The notes under the pieces are model-generated. The model saw only the letters and a program-made list of their open reading frames with translations. It had not been told where the DNA came from and searched no databases. Shown here one piece after another: positions 61,741 to 64,000 of a stretch of DNA of 64,000 bases (its first letter is position 1; each line of letters starts with the position of its first letter). The DNA is taken from contig NC_052679.1 of assembly GCF_016802725.1 (NCBI RefSeq), positions 248,001 through 312,000 of the forward strand, given 5' to 3'. This stretch comes from Solenopsis invicta (taxonomy: Eukaryota > Arthropoda > Insecta > Hymenoptera > Formicidae). Both the position numbers and the translations under genes were made by a program.

Positions 61741-64000
61741 TGCTCAATCAGAAAAATGTTAAGCAAAACGAGACAAAATATAGTGAAAAATTTATTACAG
61801 TCACAATTTGTCTACCGAATAATTGCGTTGGATCGGAATGCTTCGCCACGCGAATTTCTCGATGTTTTTCGATACACACATTTTCGCGATACAGCGGACT
61901 TTGACAATGAAAAGCAATGGCTATTAGAAAACTGTCGACGCTAAGCAGGAGCAAGGTGGAAACGGCATCGAACTAAAGAAATACAAGGGCGAACGCGTGT
62001 TTGCCGTTAGACTCCCTTTCTTTTTCGCAAACGTTCGTTATTTCGTTTCGCGCGCAAACGTCCGTTGTTTTTCTTCACTCCGCTCTGGCCATTTTCTGCC
62101 CTCTTCTCGCACTTCTCATGGACCGATCTCGAACTTGCCGTATCGAGCGTTTTCGCCTCGCTGATTTCACCGGATTCAGAATTCCAATCGCTGATCCAAT
62201 CCTTTCTGCCGCGCGCGAGGATTTCGGAAGCGCTTACGAAGTCGGCGAAGTAAAACCTTTGGTAAGATCGGCTCCTTCGGCTCCTACAAGCGTCCTCCTA
62301 GGCGCACTTCTTTCCGTACGCGACCGCACGTGAGATTTGAAGGGAGTCAAATTATCTGAATATAATTTGCCCGTCCGAGTCAGATGGAAAAGATCGCTGC
62401 TCTCACGGGTTTCGATCACGAAGGACGACGTTTGCCGACGAAGTTCTTTTTAGTCGATTTAAGATTTCAATCAGAAAATCCGAAATGTAGAGAGATCCTC
62501 GCTCGAGATATCCTCTTTCTACGTGATGATATCGCAAGCGAATCGACTTCTGACGTGACAAAAAAAAAAAACGTTCTTATCAATAAGTAGAAAATATTAT
62601 TTTTTTATTAATGAGGATATATTCCATCAAACTTTCGAAACGTTTAATTAATTAAAAAACGAGCATATATTTCTTTGTAAAGCATCGAACGTATGATAAA
62701 AATTTATTAAAATTACGATCGTCATGCGATCCAAAGCTCGTATTTTACGAAATTGTTATGATATTTTATAAATTAATGCTTGAAGAAAATTGCGATATTG
62801 ATTGACATTTTTTTAATAATGTTTTCCATTATTTTTTATTTTTATGTTAAAATATAATTTTAATTTTGAAATATTTTTATTATACACAAAAATAAACTTT
62901 AATTAACTATATTTGCGTAACGCACTTGTACTTGGTGAATATTCAATGAGCAATTTGGAGCATTGACCAATATCAACTTCTGAAATTCCGAAATGCGAAA
63001 ATTCTTCAAGTTTCAGGCATGTAGCGTGACGCGCAGTGATTTAACGTTCGAGTGCTGGCTTAACTTAAGCTCGTAAAGGTTACGCTAGTGAACTTCTTGT
63101 ACACGCGAGGTAAAGTTACACGTCGGCGTCGTATCTTTTGCGGGTCTTCACAGTGGTAAAACATATGAATTTACTTCTCTCGCTATACGCAAGCAGTCAT
63201 ACATATGTATGCATATGGTATGCAAGCGGGAGTACACGTTGCCTGGAACGGAATTGATAACGCTTGTCTTCTCAATCAGAAAGCCACCATGCGCAATCAT
63301 GCGAAGCCTCACCACCTCAAAGTGAACATTGTGAACGTTGTTGCCAACTAGGTTGCCACGTGGTGTATCGACAGTCATAGTGAAATGATTGAAACACAAA
63401 GATGAGAATATAAACAATGTCGTATGATCGTAAATTGGCAGGCGTAATTGACAGCATGTATCTAAAAATAATAAAAATACTTTTATCAAAAAAATATGAA
63501 AGATCGAAATGTTTATTTTTATCTTTAATTTTATATATTGTAAAAATAATAATTTTTTGTGTAAAATATTTTACAAATATTAGAAAAAATAATGTATTAA
63601 ATGTTTTATCATGAAATCATAAAAATCATTTGTAAAATTCTTTTAGCATCTATTTGCAATATAGATATTTTAGCAATATCTTTCAACATTTTGCATGTAT
63701 AAGTATTCAGAAAGTTTAAGTACGAAGGCGTGCTCCGTTTATCAACACCATGATTTTCTTTCACGTTTGTTTGCCGAGATAATATCTAGGCTGCGAGTGT
63801 CTTCTCACATTTGCGTTCATGTTTGCACATTTCGAGAGGTATCGACCTGGCATGCACGTGCCCGATTGCAAATTTGATGTCGCCTTGATCAGAGACCTCG
63901 AACACGGATGTATCGAATCCGCAGTCATTTCCGGTTACCGAGTTGAGCATAGCGATGTCGCTTGGACACGAAATGAGGCGATGTTGCGTATAAACTTTAT
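61741..64000. other. No gene recognised; GC island at about 61820-62520
   Basis: The island contains overlapping frames up to 110 codons on both strands without a recognisable domain. A second mild island lies at about 62990-63380, and GC rises again from about 63720 to the window end. No supported gene. Confidence 0.5.

Noticed and set aside
1..64000. CRISPR arrays, tRNA and rRNA genes
   Set aside because: No regularly spaced short identical repeats with unique spacers, no convincing GGTTCGAATCC-type B box in a tRNA fold, and no rRNA core sequence were seen; the 171-bp arrays have no spacers.

Overview
This is AT-rich animal DNA with scattered GC- and CpG-rich islands, long (GA)n and (CT)n microsatellites, and many short inverted-repeat elements. 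The only recognisable gene is an intron-split insect-type luciferin 4-monooxygenase / 4-coumarate--CoA ligase-like (ANL superfamily) gene. The base composition, the repeat style and this gene family suggest an insect, most likely a hymenopteran such as an ant. The species assignment is inference; no operons, prokaryotic signals, rRNA or tRNA genes were seen.

Layout. Positions 1-1603 (+) carry the last five visible coding exons (309 codons) of the adenylate-forming enzyme, followed by AATAAA signals to 1830. From about 1.8 kb to 64 kb I recognise no further protein-coding gene. The rest reads as intergenic or deep intronic DNA populated by non-autonomous inverted-repeat elements. The better supported ones are 10113-10482 (with a 10-bp target duplication), 24782-26266 (about 280-bp terminal inverted repeats, very similar), 28625-29506 (25-bp termini flanked by TA), 37875-38313, 45231-45671, 48033-48535 (palindrome with a GC-rich core) and 54688-55147. 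Several weaker ones are also listed.

The most unusual object is a foldback structure of about 4.3 kb at 30356-34660. Two diverged, head-to-head copies of the same module meet at about 32340. Each arm runs outward from a CpG-rich core holding a mirrored open reading frame, past a conserved GTAAGT 5' splice-site motif, into an AT-rich tandem array with a period of 171 bp. Small palindromic boxes rich in the motif GTAATGCC sit on both sides in direct orientation. I do not recognise a transposase or reverse transcriptase in it. Its architecture recalls Foldback/Galileo-type elements, whose long inverted repeats contain tandem subrepeats, but the family assignment is inference and it may be undescribed.

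No functional linkage between the acyl-CoA-synthetase-like gene and the repeats can be argued from the sequence.
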